DNA of 64,000 bases, from contig NC_091181.1 of NCBI RefSeq assembly GCF_040958095.1, forward strand, positions 30,436,529 to 30,500,528, read 5' to 3'. The translations under genes and the position numbers were made by a program. Source of the DNA: Procambarus clarkii (taxonomy: Eukaryota > Arthropoda > Malacostraca > Decapoda > Cambaridae). The notes beneath the pieces were generated by a model that searched no databases, was not told the origin of the DNA, and saw only the letters and a list, made by a program, of their open reading frames with translations. Below, piece after piece: positions 1 to 11,600 of this stretch (positions within the stretch are counted from its first letter, which is position 1; each line of letters begins with the position of its first letter).

Positions 1-1310
1 TGGGGTCAGGTTTTGGTCTCTGGTTCCCCCCAGTAGGCTCAAATATGACTCGCTGAATTCTGATGTGGATTGAATTGGGTGGAGCTTGCCAGACTGCTAG
101 CACCAAGGAGATACTTAAGGATCCCAGAAAATCATTAAAGTATTGTCCTAAAGTCAATCAAATATATATTGTTACCATCTTGCACTTCCATTTATAAAAT
201 ATTGCTATATAGATTTTCCATGACAATTATGATTATCCTTATAACTTTTGATTTAAAAAGTTGTAAATGCCTTACAGTACAATAGAAAGTTATTTTCAGA
301 TTTACACTTATCTGAAAATAAATCTCCAAGTCAACAAGCTTTCAGTAGTTTAATTTATTTAGTACATGTAATATCACAAAATATTTAGTGAAAAATCACA
401 CATTTGTATGCTGTATATGCTATAAATGACAATCATTAAATCTCATATGAAGTGCTATTCTTTTCAACTTAAATACTAGCCATTAGTAACAAATGGACAT
501 TAAATCTCTAACCAAGAGTATTCGGGAAAATAGACTTTTAGGTTTAATAACAAGAGAATTCCACATTTAGTGGATGTCACACTGGAAGAACAACTAGTGT
601 CGGTGGCCAAGCCTTATCCCTCTTTGGTTGCATATGCCAGGAGTAGAAGAAAATGGGAAGCTGGAAAATCAGTCACCTCCAACCTTTTCATCCATTTTTT
701 TTTTTACCTGTCAAGGTCACCATAAAATACATGTTAATATATGTAACAATTTGTTTCACCACTGTATAGGTAAATAATTTGATCTATTATCTTCTCCATA
801 CAATTTGTTGACAAATTAAGTAATAAAAACATCATGAACAAAACATTTTTTCAAAGCCACTTATATCTAAAAATAAATCTAAAATCTAAGTAACTACTGT
901 AATTGGAAGAGTAATGAACATATAAACTCAATTGAAAGATTAGTTACCCAACAAATATGTAATGTGGTTGGCATTATACCATAATGCCAAAAAAAAAAAA
1001 AGGCATTCAGTACTGTACATAATTGGTTTGGCTGTTCAGGCATCTGTGTCTGTACATCCATTTGTCCCAAATCTTATGCCGGTACAAAATATCACAAGAA
1101 TGACAAAATAATAAAAAAAATTGCAATCCTGTAGATACAAATGTTTGAATTCCTCATTAAATGCTGATGGTTAAAAAAATCAGATCGAGATCTGCACAAC
1201 GAGATCTGTCACCACCACTCGCGTAGTGACAACTGTTTTTCTAGCATTTCTCATTCCCATGAAGGGTCACATACACAGCTATCTGCAAAACATTTACATA
1301 CTGGCCTACC
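1..1310. other. AT-rich intergenic DNA, no gene seen
   Basis: No ORF of note, no splice-bounded coding stretch and no recognisable transposon was found. The stretch holds poly(T)/poly(A) runs and three TACAGTA/TACTGTA heptamers near 273, 895 and 1011. A 3' UTR or regulatory role cannot be excluded from sequence alone. Confidence 0.5.
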
Positions 1311-1379
1311 AATCCAAGAGTCCTGAGTTTGATTGTCAGTGAGGCAATGGTGCTTCAAATTGGTTCAAGGTAATTTCCA

Positions 1380-1665
1380 ACAACCCATCCTCTTAAAAAT
1401 TAACGCCACTTTTCGCTTGTATGCACGTTATGGCTAAAAATGAACGTACAGTAACTTGAAATGAAATCAGCTCGCGAAAGTGACGTAATGTCCCGTTTTC
1501 TGTTAAGAGTCCTCTGGCTTACTCTGTTAGGTTAGGAGAGGAAACTTTCAATTAACGTTTTGAAACCTTAGGAGAATTTCCTGCCCTCCTAACCTACCAG
1601 AGGACCCTCAAATTGTAGAAACAAAAAATTAAAAATTTATTAAATTTTTTTTCAAATTACCTCCA
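1380..1665 (+). mobile_element. MITE, right end missing (same family as 35,390-35,760)
   Basis: The left end reads CCCATCCTCTTA and is followed by an ACTTTTCGCTTG motif, matching the terminal inverted repeat of the complete copy at 35,390-35,760. The interior shares the block CTTAGGAGAATTTCCTGC and the flanking TTAGGTTAGGAGAGGA / CCTAACCTACCAGAGGACC inverted pair. The right terminal repeat is not found before the sequence changes near 1,665, so the copy is truncated. It is a non-autonomous DNA element with no coding capacity. Confidence 0.7.
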
Positions 1666-1749
1666 TTTTTGGGCAAACGGCCAAATTCAAACACACAGGT
1701 AATTTATAAGAGAACAGGTCATTTCCAAAGTACTGTATAACTATGTCCC

Positions 1750-1868
1750 CACCCGCTTTGGGCACACACCTCCTGTGCCAGGCGAGTACGACGAGCTCAC
1801 CATAGCCTGTGCTACTTGGAACTTTTTGTTCCAAGTAGCTGAATCTGAAACAACCACCACCACCACCA
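1750..1868 (+). repeat. SINE-like repeat ending in an (ACC/AAC)n tail
   Basis: The segment runs from a TGTGCCAGGCGAGTACGACGAGCTCACCATAG-type core through a perfect hairpin (ACTTGGAAC, TTTTT, GTTCCAAGT) to a trinucleotide tail (ACCACC...). The same core and tail order recurs at 7,525-7,640 with an (AGC)n tail. Short interspersed elements with AAC-type tails are common in decapods. The small ORF overlapping it (1,775-2,020) is not a gene. Confidence 0.6.
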
Positions 1869-2461
1869 CTCGCTTCGTTAAAAATATCCCTCCGAACAAA
1901 GGCGATAAACTTTCATGTCTTGCTCTGTCTGCAATATTAAATCCAAACACTAAATATGTGCTGCTGGTTCTTGCACCGTTGGTCCCCAGCAAGGGTAAAT
2001 TGCCCACTTTAAAAAAATAAAAAAAAATAGCACACACAACTTGACCTGCCACCTTCATTTTTTGCCTATACTGGAATCATTTTGGAAGTCTCAACAATAC
2101 ATGAAGTCATGAACAGAAATAGAGACTCTTTAATCAAGTTTTCTTAACTTCTAAGTATTTAAGTTAACAGCACATCACTCGGTTTGATTTTAAGAACTAG
2201 CAGGATAACATGCAATTCTTTAAGATTTGTGATTACAAAGAAAACATGCTTTGTTGCAATCGGGTTTATATTTTTTTCTTAAACTTCTCAAAAGTTATGG
2301 CTACTTATATCATGCGAGTAATATTGATGAGATACATCAATGGTGAGCATACCATTTATTATACACTTTATTATACATAAAATAGTGCTCTCTTATTGCA
2401 AGATAAAAAAATCTTCAAATGATAACAGACTATATCATTCTAAGTGCTTTTTATTTTTTAA

Positions 2462-2575
2462 TGGCCATTAGATATACTTATATATTTTAACTTCAACATA
2501 AATACTGTAATTTTTGATTGGCCATTAGATATACTTATATATTTTAACTTCAACATAAATACTGTAATTTTTGAT
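2462..2575. repeat. Two identical 57-bp tandem copies
   Basis: A 57-bp unit beginning TGGCCATTAGATATAC is present twice head to tail with no visible difference between copies. Each copy contains one TACTGTA heptamer. The identity suggests a recent duplication by slippage or unequal exchange. Confidence 0.9.
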
Positions 2576-3099
2576 TGGAGCTTTAACAGAACATGTCTTC
2601 CATTACATGTACACTCCTTAGGAATATTTATAATAAAGTACACTTGAACAGCCTGAGATAGTAGATATAAACTAGTAAAACAAATACATTGCTGCATCCT
2701 TAAAAACAAAAAATTATCTAAAACACGTATTTAGTACAACAATGTTGGAAGCAAATTAAAAGTGGTACATTATTAAACTGTAAATTCATGATCACCGAGC
2801 TACCTGGCATACATCTAAAATTATCCAATTTTTAGTAACCCCCCCCCCCCCAGGAATAATCTGAAGCTTTTATTTTAGTTCTCATGTTCCAAGACGACAT
2901 TGCCAGTTTGCAAAGCAAGTAATTATCATCGGAAGGTGCCAAGCCGAGAAGACTATGTAGCACCAACTGTCAAGGGAGATTCCTAAATAAATATATTGAA
3001 TTATATTCAAAAAGGTGCTCAATATTATTCGGGATGCCACTACAAAATCAAAGGGATATAAGGAAAGCGACATCAAAGGCAGAGAAAAATCACAGGGGG

Positions 3100-3560
3100 G
3101 AAGGAAGGGCGAGACCATTTAGGGCAACCAGGAAAAAAAAGTGTTACACCTTCAAATTGTTGAGAACAAAAATTTGAGAAGGTAGTACCAACTCTCACTT
3201 GAAATTAAGGAAGAAGCTTTAAAGGAAAGGTAGGAGATTGCCATGAAGGCTAAAGAATGCAGTTGGACTAAAATATTTTATCTCCAGGTGGTATCATAAG
3301 CCTTCTCCAGGTCAAAAAGAACTACAACAACAGAGAATTCACAGCAAAGGCAGCATGAATGTAGACCACAAAGTTCATCAAGATCTCTATTGTGCTGCAA
3401 CACTTGTGAAAGCCAAATTGGGAGTGGGAGAGGTAACTGTTCCTGGAACCACACGTGACATACATTAACCATATATTCAAAGAGTTTGCACTTGGAAAAT
3501 ACCAGGAGGACTAGTTCCAAATCTGCACTCAGAAATAACATCACACAAGACCAGAAGGTA
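3100..3560 (-). mobile_element. Decayed Jockey-type LINE, reverse-transcriptase fragment
   Basis: On the minus strand the translation passes, with breaks, through reverse-transcriptase landmarks: a CKLFEYMVN block, the catalytic-region motif VVLFDLEKAYDTTWR near 3,280-3,345, and further downstream FQVRVGTTFSNF. The LEKAYDTTWR motif is typical of Jockey-like RT motif A. Stops and frame changes occur throughout, so it is dead. Only the central RT region is seen; endonuclease and 3' end are not visible. Confidence 0.75.
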
Positions 3561-3567
3561 TGGCAGG

Positions 3568-4120
3568 ATGTGCAAAAATAACCCTATTGAAAAACCAGGT
3601 GCAATAGGCATGCCAAGAAAGAACTCTACCAACATCAAACACCTAAGACTTCAAAACTCCCCCTACACTTGGAGCATAACTAGCCGACCTCTTGAAATGT
3701 TAAAAAAAAGAGAACTTGACAAGCACCTTCAAAGGATACCTGATCAATCAAAGTGTGACTCATACATCAGACTAAAAACAGCCATATCCAACCACCTGTC
3801 TGACCAGACCACCAACCAGAAGGCCTGGTCAGATATTGGGCCACAGGAACATTTATCCTCTGAATCATTGACAAGTAATAAATGTCTAAAAGATGTTAAA
3901 AGATCAAAGATATATTTGAAACACATGGTAGAAGATGAATGAAACAGATGGTATACCAATTCTTCACAAAGACACAAGCAGCACTGGAATGAACATTTGA
4001 AAAAGAAGGAACAAAAGGAAATCATTCTGAATCAAGAGAGCAGTAGAGTTAACCCTACCAGAAGAAGCTGGAGGAGAGAAAGAAGTAACTACAGAATTAA
4101 CAAAGACTAGTGCCAAGCAT
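3568..4120 (+). other. Unassigned stretch with a 124-codon ORF
   Basis: A 124-codon ORF (3,568-3,942) starts next to the decayed LINE. Its product is lysine/serine-rich with no domain I recognise, no intron signals and no second copy in the window. It is more likely repeat debris than a host gene. The sequence up to 4,120 shows nothing else. Confidence 0.3.
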
Positions 4121-4876
4121 TGTGTTTGTCTTCAGGAGTCAGTGGTAAAAACAGATCAAAAGTTGCAGTTCATTAAATTTGGCGCTACTTCATTGTTTAA
4201 AACATTTGGCAAAGTATGTTTAACTGCCAAAAACTATTTAACCATTGTTAACAGTGAGTTATATGGAAAGAAAAAAAGGGTCAATTTAAACATGCTCCAT
4301 TTTATGATACATTTGTTTTTAATTTAATAACTTAACATAGCATCTTTCAAAAAATAGAATTCTTACTGGTTTAATGGCTTGAATACAAGTTTGCAGAACC
4401 CCTATTAATATTTTCAGGAGCTTGTTTTTGGTTCACCATGACTAATTTAAATTGTACATATCCAAGATTTAGAGTATACCAGGCATCAATAAATTTTTAT
4501 AGTGAATATATCACTTAAAACTTATTACAGATTGCAAATGTAGATAAAGACCAATATAAATTGTTTTACAAATCTCACTAGGTCACGAATCCACAAAATT
4601 TCTTATTTCACCAAAAGGGCTTGGAAATTTAAAGAACTGGCACAGTAGGTGAAGATGAATGTCTTCCACTGGAAATGTAGTTCACATGCCATTAAATAAC
4701 CACATAATAAAACTTTCTTGTCCATACAATAATTAAAATCGGTTTTTACTTTTTTTTTAATAATAAAAACTACTCTATTAATGCTGCAAGGAACTGCCGG
4801 TATAAAGCATGATCCTGGTCAGATCAGATTTCCTATTACAGTATTAGACTTACCACTATCAACCTTAAATACTGTA

Positions 4877-7800
4877 TTATTTTCTGGAGATTTTTGATTT
4901 TTGGTAAGGATGACTAGAGGAATGGTGTGGTCTGTTTGAGGAGCCCTGCAGTTTGGTCCCTGGTTTTTTCTCAATAAATGCGTACGTCACAGAGGTAGGT
5001 CGAGTGGCACTAGCTCCAACGTCTGGAGTTAGGTTCATCTTAAGGTTATCTTCTTCAAGTAGCTTTAATTTAGCCTCTAATGCAGCAATTTTGCTCTTTT
5101 TGCTGTAAAAACAATTGTTTGTAAAGGATTATGCATTAAAATAAAAATTAATGAATGCAAGAAGAAAGTTGAGAAAAAAAGCACAATTAAAAAAATTACA
5201 CACACACAGTATATACAGTACAATATTTTAAATTCGGCCTACCTTATTTGAGTTGTCTCTGCTTTACCACCACTAAGAATAGGTGGTGCTGGCTTTTCTT
5301 TATTCCTCTCATACATACTCTAAAAGCAGGAACAAAAATTAGAGAATTAACATTTCTCATTAATATTATGTGGAGTGCTAAAGTCAAGTCCCAAAACTGA
5401 GGAGTGTTTGATACAGTTTGGGCAAGGCAAATGAATTTATGATGGTACAAAGATGGAAATTAATTATTCACATGAATTTGTGGGTAGAAGAAGGCCAGGT
5501 AGACATGGTGCATGAGGAAGCAGTGTATGCGTGTGAACAATGCACGGGACATGACAATGTATAACTCGGGGAGGACAAGAAATTTGTAAGGATGCAGTGA
5601 ATCCATTTGTCCCATATATGTCAAGTTATTCAAATGACTTCCCATTTTAATTTAGTTTTTGTTTTCCCAAAGATGCTTTGCTAACAATATTACTGCACTT
5701 TATGACTGTGGATTTTATGTACAGTAATTCTATTGTAGAATAATCTTAATTACTAATAACCAAATGAAATTTAAGTCATTAAATTAATGTAATCTTTAAA
5801 TTTCAGACAAACATGAGCATGAATATACAGTATATATTAAATTTTACATTTAACTATGTACTATAAATTTCTGATATTGTAATTGTACCAAACATTGCTA
5901 TTAACTTGCTACATACAATACCAGTTGTGTAATTATACTAACCAATATTGTTATTAAATCTTAAAGTACAGCACATCATAAGGACATTCTAGTACTATGC
6001 CATGGCTACTCAGTAAATATATTGTGTTACCTCATCCTGAGCATGTGCCCATTTCACTGCCATCCTCCGACCCAAGATAATCTTCCCGTCAAGTACTCTC
6101 ATAGCCGTTTGGGCCGACTTGGAGGATTCAAATGTCACAAAGGCATATCCTCGGGGCTGTCCAGCTTGAGGGCCCGAGCGATGATAAAGAAAGTCGAATT
6201 CCACCAGCGGGCCAAAGTTTTCCACCATTTTAAGGAGTTGATACCAATTGGGGAGAGAAAAAATCCTGGATTAGATATGCACAACATCACCCAAATTCAG
6301 GTTCAAACATACTATGTAATCACAACATATTACAGTATAGCATTATACTGCAGACTGTTTTCTATCAATAATAATTTTCTTTGAGAAAATTAGTTGTAGC
6401 AATTATTTCTGACATTACTTTCTAATTGGTTTAAATTTCCTGCATCCATGAGACTGAACTGTATTGTGGGCCAAGTAAATTGTTTTACACTTTGGGTGTC
6501 TAATTTGTCTTGGAATATTTTGTTAAACTTTAATTCTGTTTATTATTGCCATCAATAATATTTTTTCTCAGACATGACAAGAAATTTGAAATAGTTTCCA
6601 AAAGCTTCCAAAATGGTTGCATATAGTAAAGTCTCCCATATTCGGCCCATTACCAGTCCTCGGACTTTGGCAGTTCAAAATTACCAGAGGACCACCATCT
6701 TTCTAGAGGCCTTGATGGGAACAAGAAGGCTTTTCAAATGTCCTCCCATTTTTCCCCAGGGATTTTTTCTAGCTGGATTTTGAACTGCAGTAATAACTTG
6801 GCATTTACAGCTTCAGTGGGCAGGCAATTCCATGGATTTATATCCCTATTGGTGGAAAAGCATCTGTTTTCTATCCTACACTGGCTTGTTGAGCTTGAAG
6901 CCATTGCTCCTTGTATGTCTTATAGTTGACCTTTTAACCCCCTTAATAAGTTTAAATAGCCTGCACAATTGTCTTATGAAAAAAAATGAAACCATCAGGA
7001 ATACTTACTCTCTCAGCCGAGAATCAAGATTGCCAACCCACAATCTTCTATCATCTGTTCTTGCTGAATCCTTGGGAGGAAGAGGTACTGGCAGAGTGAC
7101 CTCCTGCAACAGAAAAAAAACAGGAGATTAATGTAATGAAATGCCAATTTCTGGCTGAGCCCCTTGTGGCTCCCTGAAGCTATACACCGAGATGGTTCCC
7201 ACATACCAGGTCACATCAGCCGTGAAGTTCCATAGGCCTACCTGGAACCAGCACTAGAACCTGGCCTCCTCAGAAAGGCGCAGGAAGCGGTGAAAATTTG
7301 AAAACTCATGGGAAAGACAACCAGAAAGTCGAGTCAATACAAACCACTGTTAAATTCAAAAAGAGACTGAAGCTTCAAAACTTGCCTAACAAACTCCCTT
7401 GTGTAAACAAATCATCAGATTCTCTCGAAACTAGTGCGAGTTCATCCCCACTCATTTGTAAGGGGAGGCAAGGTGTAACTTGCTAAAAGTACTAAGGGCA
7501 GAGTACAGGCTTGAAGTGGGAGTTACCACCCCACTCTTGTGCCAGGTAAGTCCACTACGAGCTCACCATACCCGACGTTACTTGCAAATTTTTGTTCCCA
7601 GTAGCCGAATCTAAAACAACAGCAGCAGCAGTTTGAAGTAGTGTGCACTTTTGGCTAAGCTACTAATAATGCTAAACCATTCTGAACACGTCTGGACAAA
7701 TCAGTAAAGTGTCTAGTATATAAGGGATACTGCTCAACATGCGTTGCAGCTGGCCAAGACCTGCAAAGGCAAAGCAAACAGTTCTCTCAGATGGATTTCA

Positions 7801-8178
7801 ATGGAATTAAAAATCCTACAAATTCCAGCCAAACAAAATTCCAGCCTCTGAACTATAAACAGATGTAACACTTTGAAAACCTGCTTTCTTTAACAGTTTG
7901 AGTACTAGTTGACCTTGCCCGCTATAGAAATGCCTGTGTAAGGTGCGACTCTTACCCTTAGCAGAGAGAGATACCCTTAGGATAGGAGAGGCTAATCTTG
8001 TGTACAAAGATTAAAAAAAACAATTCTACTCAATAAAAAGGTTGGGTTCTAGAGTAGAACCATTAACTGTACGAAGGTGAGCGTATCAGAGAGACCTTGC
8101 ATGCCACACCCCGTGTTGAACATTTGCCACACGCCTAAGGCATTGCTTAGCCATAAGAAAGATACTTACGGCTGTCAT
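4877..8178 (-). CDS. RBM18: RNA-binding protein 18 (single RRM), five coding exons
   Basis: Coding exons in transcript order: 8178-8170, 7103-7009, 6244-6031, 5319-5243, 5102-4877. The lengths (9, 95, 214, 77, 226) sum to 207 codons, giving a 206-residue protein; human RBM18 has 190. The RRM spans about residues 22-105, with RNP2 LWVGNL at 24-29 and RNP1 RGYAFVTF at 66-73. The stretch after it (FDFLYHRSGPQAGQPRGYAF, then VKWAHAQ) follows the vertebrate protein closely. A lysine-rich helix (SKKSKIAALEAKLKLLEED) matches the conserved C-terminal segment of the family. RBM18 is an RRM protein of poorly known function. The start was chosen because ATG-ACA-GCC at 8178 is the only ATG of the first exon in frame with the RRM; another ATG at 8248 is out of frame. 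Introns are GT-AG except the second, whose best acceptor is TG (separate entry). Introns contain repeat debris. The gene is intact. Confidence 0.93.
6243..6270 (-). other. RBM18: Probable non-canonical TG 3' splice site in RBM18
   Basis: The upstream exon ends in GA at a good donor (GTAAGT at 7008). Family alignment calls for the next codons to read Glu-Tyr-Gln-Leu-Leu-Lys, which needs the exon to begin at 6244, just after ...CTCTCCCCAATTG. The intron would then end in TG rather than AG, directly behind the polypyrimidine tract TTTTTTCTCTCCCC. The nearest upstream AG (6267-6266) lies before that tract. It would keep the frame but insert seven residues (IFSLPNW) between the first strand and first helix of the RRM. 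TG acceptors are known as rare variants of U2 introns. Confidence 0.6.
6715..6945 (-). mobile_element. CR1-like LINE 3' fragment
   Basis: The minus-strand sequence aligns by eye with the post-RT tail of the LINE family at 16,040-16,860: an AAGGAG-AATGGCTTCAAGCTC-AACAAGCCA-TGTAGGA block followed by a CATGGAATTGCCTGCC-(G)AAGCTG block, which is the TRGH-KL-KP and WN-LP-EAV region of CR1-like elements. It is short and broken. It sits in an RBM18 intron in the same orientation as the gene. Confidence 0.7.
7140..7300. mobile_element. Possible DIRS-type terminal fragment
   Basis: TTTCTGGCTGAGCCCCTTGT followed by GGCTCCCTGA resembles the non-coding terminal block found just after the tyrosine-recombinase region of both DIRS elements (near 25,395 and 45,260). 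It is followed by a CCTGGAACCAGCACTAGAAC segment not seen elsewhere here. It is an isolated non-coding fossil fragment, old by divergence. Confidence 0.4.
7525..7640 (+). repeat. SINE-like repeat ending in an (AGC)n tail
   Basis: Second copy of the family at 1,750-1,868: TGTGCCAGGTAAGTCCACTA, then GAGCTCACCATA, then a decayed TTGCAAATTTTTGTTCCCAG hairpin, ending in AACAGCAGCAGCAG. It lies in RBM18 intron 1, inverted relative to the gene. The remainder of that intron (7,640-8,169) shows no recognisable feature. Confidence 0.6.
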
Positions 8179-8687
8179 CCTTCCGAGTTTGAAGGAAATC
8201 AATAACAACCTTACTGGAGACGTCTTCAGCAGTGTTGCCACCCCACATCTCTGTCTGCAGGGGGCAGCTCCTCGCTAACATTATACATTCATTCACGGGC
8301 AATCTGGTTAATTTATTGTTTAATTAGTTTATTGCAGCACATATAGTCACTCTGGAGTTGGCAGGAAATAACACTAAAATCATCAAATTATTTAGAAAAC
8401 TCTTATATTTTTTCGAGTTATTTTTTTTTTATTTGCCAGAAATGCTAAACTTAGATCTATACATTGAGTGGCCTTATAAAAATAATTTTACAAATAAAAA
8501 TGAATATTAATATGGACATAACCACTTTATATATATGAGTATCTATATATTTTACAGGTAAAGAGTGTTTTGCATAACTATCATAAATGCGGATTGGTAG
8601 AGGTAGAGGCACGACGCTTCAAGAACGTATACAGCATAAGTGGCCGAGCCGGATAAGCCAGATACCCATCTAGCAGAAGACACGGCT
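8179..8687. promoter_or_regulatory. Divergent promoter region between RBM18 and the small membrane-protein gene
   Basis: The first coding exon of RBM18 (minus) and the ATG at 8688 (plus) point away from each other across 509 bp containing both 5' UTRs. No further coding or repeat sequence was recognised there. The middle is strongly AT-rich, with no convincing TATA box on either strand. An out-of-frame ATG for RBM18 lies at 8248. A shared bidirectional promoter is inferred from geometry only. Confidence 0.5.
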
Positions 8688-11600
8688 ATGGCGACTCTAG
8701 TGCAGAAGGTTAATGCCAGCCTGAGCAAGGCTGGCCTCAGACCCATCACCAGGGACAGTGTCCTGTACTACTACGCCCCTATGAAGGGCTGCCTCTCCTA
8801 CGGCGTCCTCAGTATACAGATGTTCACCCCGGAGCTGTTTGAGAACTTCCGCTTCTTGTGAGAGTCTTATTCTAATCCCCGTGGTTTTCCTCCCAGTTTT
8901 CCAGTTTTGTCTCTGATATCTTGTCACGTTTGTGGTGTAAATGAAAGTGTATTTGGATATTGTGAAATTTGTTAGGTGTGTGTAAAGGAGTTTGATGGTA
9001 GCGGGTCTCTGGCATGGCTAATCTTCTTTATGGGAGAACCATTTTGTTTCTCCATTACTTTATGTTAAGTTTCTTGGTGACAGCTGCCAGTACTTGACAG
9101 TTATACAGGGAGAATTTAGAAAGTGCATTTACAAAATAGATGCTATGAACATATAATTATCATTTTGGGATAAGAAGCTTGTGGATAGGTTTAATAGGCT
9201 TGTATCAAAATCCCCCCTAGGTTGAACTACAGTACTGACTTTTCCCAGGGTGCAACCCTACAGCAGTTGCCTGACTCCCAGATATCTGTTTGAAGCTAGG
9301 TGGACAGGGGTGTCTGGTGAAAGGAAACGTGCCCAACCATTTCTGTCCCGCCCTGGAATTGAAGCAATAATTAATTTCCAGTTAATTTAGCCCTTTCTGT
9401 CATGATGTTTGATAGGTACATACTTGGTCATTTATTATATTTAAAATTTAATTTAAATTTCATTTTTAAATTTAATAATAAATTTAAAAGTTAATTTAAC
9501 GAGCCATACTTGATCATTGCAAGTTCCAGTTCATATTTTTTATGATTCCTATCATTCTTATCATATTGTCATAATGACACCTTGTAATACTTTGATATTT
9601 CTACATAAAGTTCAATATGGACCACATATATATAATTACTATATCCAAGTCTGGAGACCTCATCTTCAGAAGAACATATCTGCTTTGGAGAAAGGTCAAT
9701 ACCAGGCAACAAAAATCATTCCAGAACTTTATTGACTCTCATACCAGGAAAAGACTGAGAGCCGCAGGACTAACAACACTGCAAACCAAACATAACTGAT
9801 CTCATCGAGACTTAAAATACGGAACAGTTTGGAGGATATTGATCCAGACCATTTCCTTGAAAGCTCAGATGTAACTCACAAGGAGCAATGGCTTTGTTTA
9901 ACAAGCCACAATGTAGGGCAGAAAACAGGAGTGGCATTTTCACCCCTAGGATTATAAATCTATGGATCATCCTACCCGCCGAAGCTATATGTGCTAAAAC
10001 ATTGCTTTAATTCAAGATCCAACTGGATAGCAGCATCAGAATAAATGGGAGATCTCTGACAAGCTACCAGCTTTCTGTCCCTGTTGAACCCACTAGTGAG
10101 ATGATGGCCATCAGGTAAATTCAGTTAATAAATTGTGGTGCAATTGTCTTAATTATTTTTAGTAACCAATCTACCTAGTCATCAAACATATTCTCTTCTC
10201 ATTTGTGCTGACTTTAACCATGTTTCTACTCAAAAATAATTTATTAAATGGGAAATGAACACAGTCCAGAACAGAAATGTGTACGACAATCCTGTCTTAT
10301 TTCGGGATCCAGGGGGTCCCTGTAGTACCTTAGAGTCAGGTTTGTTCTCAACTCTCAATCGAGAATTTCAGGTTCGAATCCCGGGCAGGATAGAAATGGT
10401 TGGACCCATTTCCTATCACCTAATGCACCTATTCACCTAGCAGTTAGTAGCTACTTAGGAGCTACTCAGTTTGTTGTGGGGTTGCTTCCTGGGCAGGGTC
10501 AGTAATTCAACTGGGGAGGGGGGGGGGGTCGATATAAGCCTAACGTGTATGAATGTACTCTCGCTGCCTGTCCCTCAACACAATGAATTATTGTTATTAT
10601 TATTATTACTGTAATCTGCACAATACTATCTTCCTAAGAGATGGATATGTGGTTCATAAAGAACTGAAATGTTTGAGTAGAAAGTCGGATGCAATCGAAG
10701 GCGTCTATTCTGGTAGTACAATCATTTATACAGTACAGTACTTTAAGAGGCCTGGTCAGAGACCGGGCCGCGGGGACCTTGAACCCTGGAACCACATCAA
10801 GGTAAGGTAAGGTAAGGTACTGGTATTAGGTTGTAAAGGAAAGTAACAAAGGCTGGCTTGTGGATTCACTGGACTAGATTTTATACCAATTTCTTTTACA
10901 AAACCTTTTTAAAACACTTTCTGTACATGTTCAATTGTTTGAATAAATAAAAACATAATACCATTTGGTATAAAATAGTTGAAAAAGGAAAACTTTGACT
11001 GTTGTGAGTTCTGGATGCCATAGCCAGGAAGATTTTGTTCTTTCAAGCAGGGCTCTAGACTAAAACCAGGCAAAATTTGCCTTGATAATTTTCAACATAG
11101 GTTATTTGTACTGTTATTATGGCATACTGTTTAGTACTCTCGTTCATATTCATTTTTCTAGGGAGCAGATTATTGAGAAAATGTTTGTTTCTTACTCTAG
11201 GATGCTTTAATGCAAAAGTACAGTACATTATTCCCATTTCAGGGTTATACCTCATCATATCTCATTGACCAATGCCTGCTTGGTGAACTCTATTTGTGGG
11301 ACAGGGCTCTACTTATACTCCAGCCGACACTTAGCACAAGCTGCTCGTAAAGAAAAGTTATTATTCTGGTAAGTTAACAGATTTAAAAACAAAAACAAAA
11401 TTTATTCTTGGTATGCTACATTTTTCAAAACAAAGATCAAATATAAAACATGATTTCTATTTGAGAGCAAATATTTTATTTTCAATTATGTAATGTTCAA
11501 TGCTGGTATTAAGAAATTATGTACATTAATTTTGGCTTTTAATTCTTAACATCTCGATATAAAGTTTCCTGTTCTTATTAATGATATGGTCCTTGTAATC

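Noticed and set aside
1775-2020. 81-codon ORF with a threonine run
   Set aside because: The threonine run is the (ACC)n tail of a SINE-like repeat.
3568-3942. 124-codon plus-strand ORF next to a LINE
   Set aside because: No domain, no splice context and no second copy; repeat debris is more likely than a host gene.
7298-7486. 62-codon ORF in RBM18 intron 1
   Set aside because: It is on the opposite strand to the gene, has no homology or splice signals, and lies among repeat fragments.
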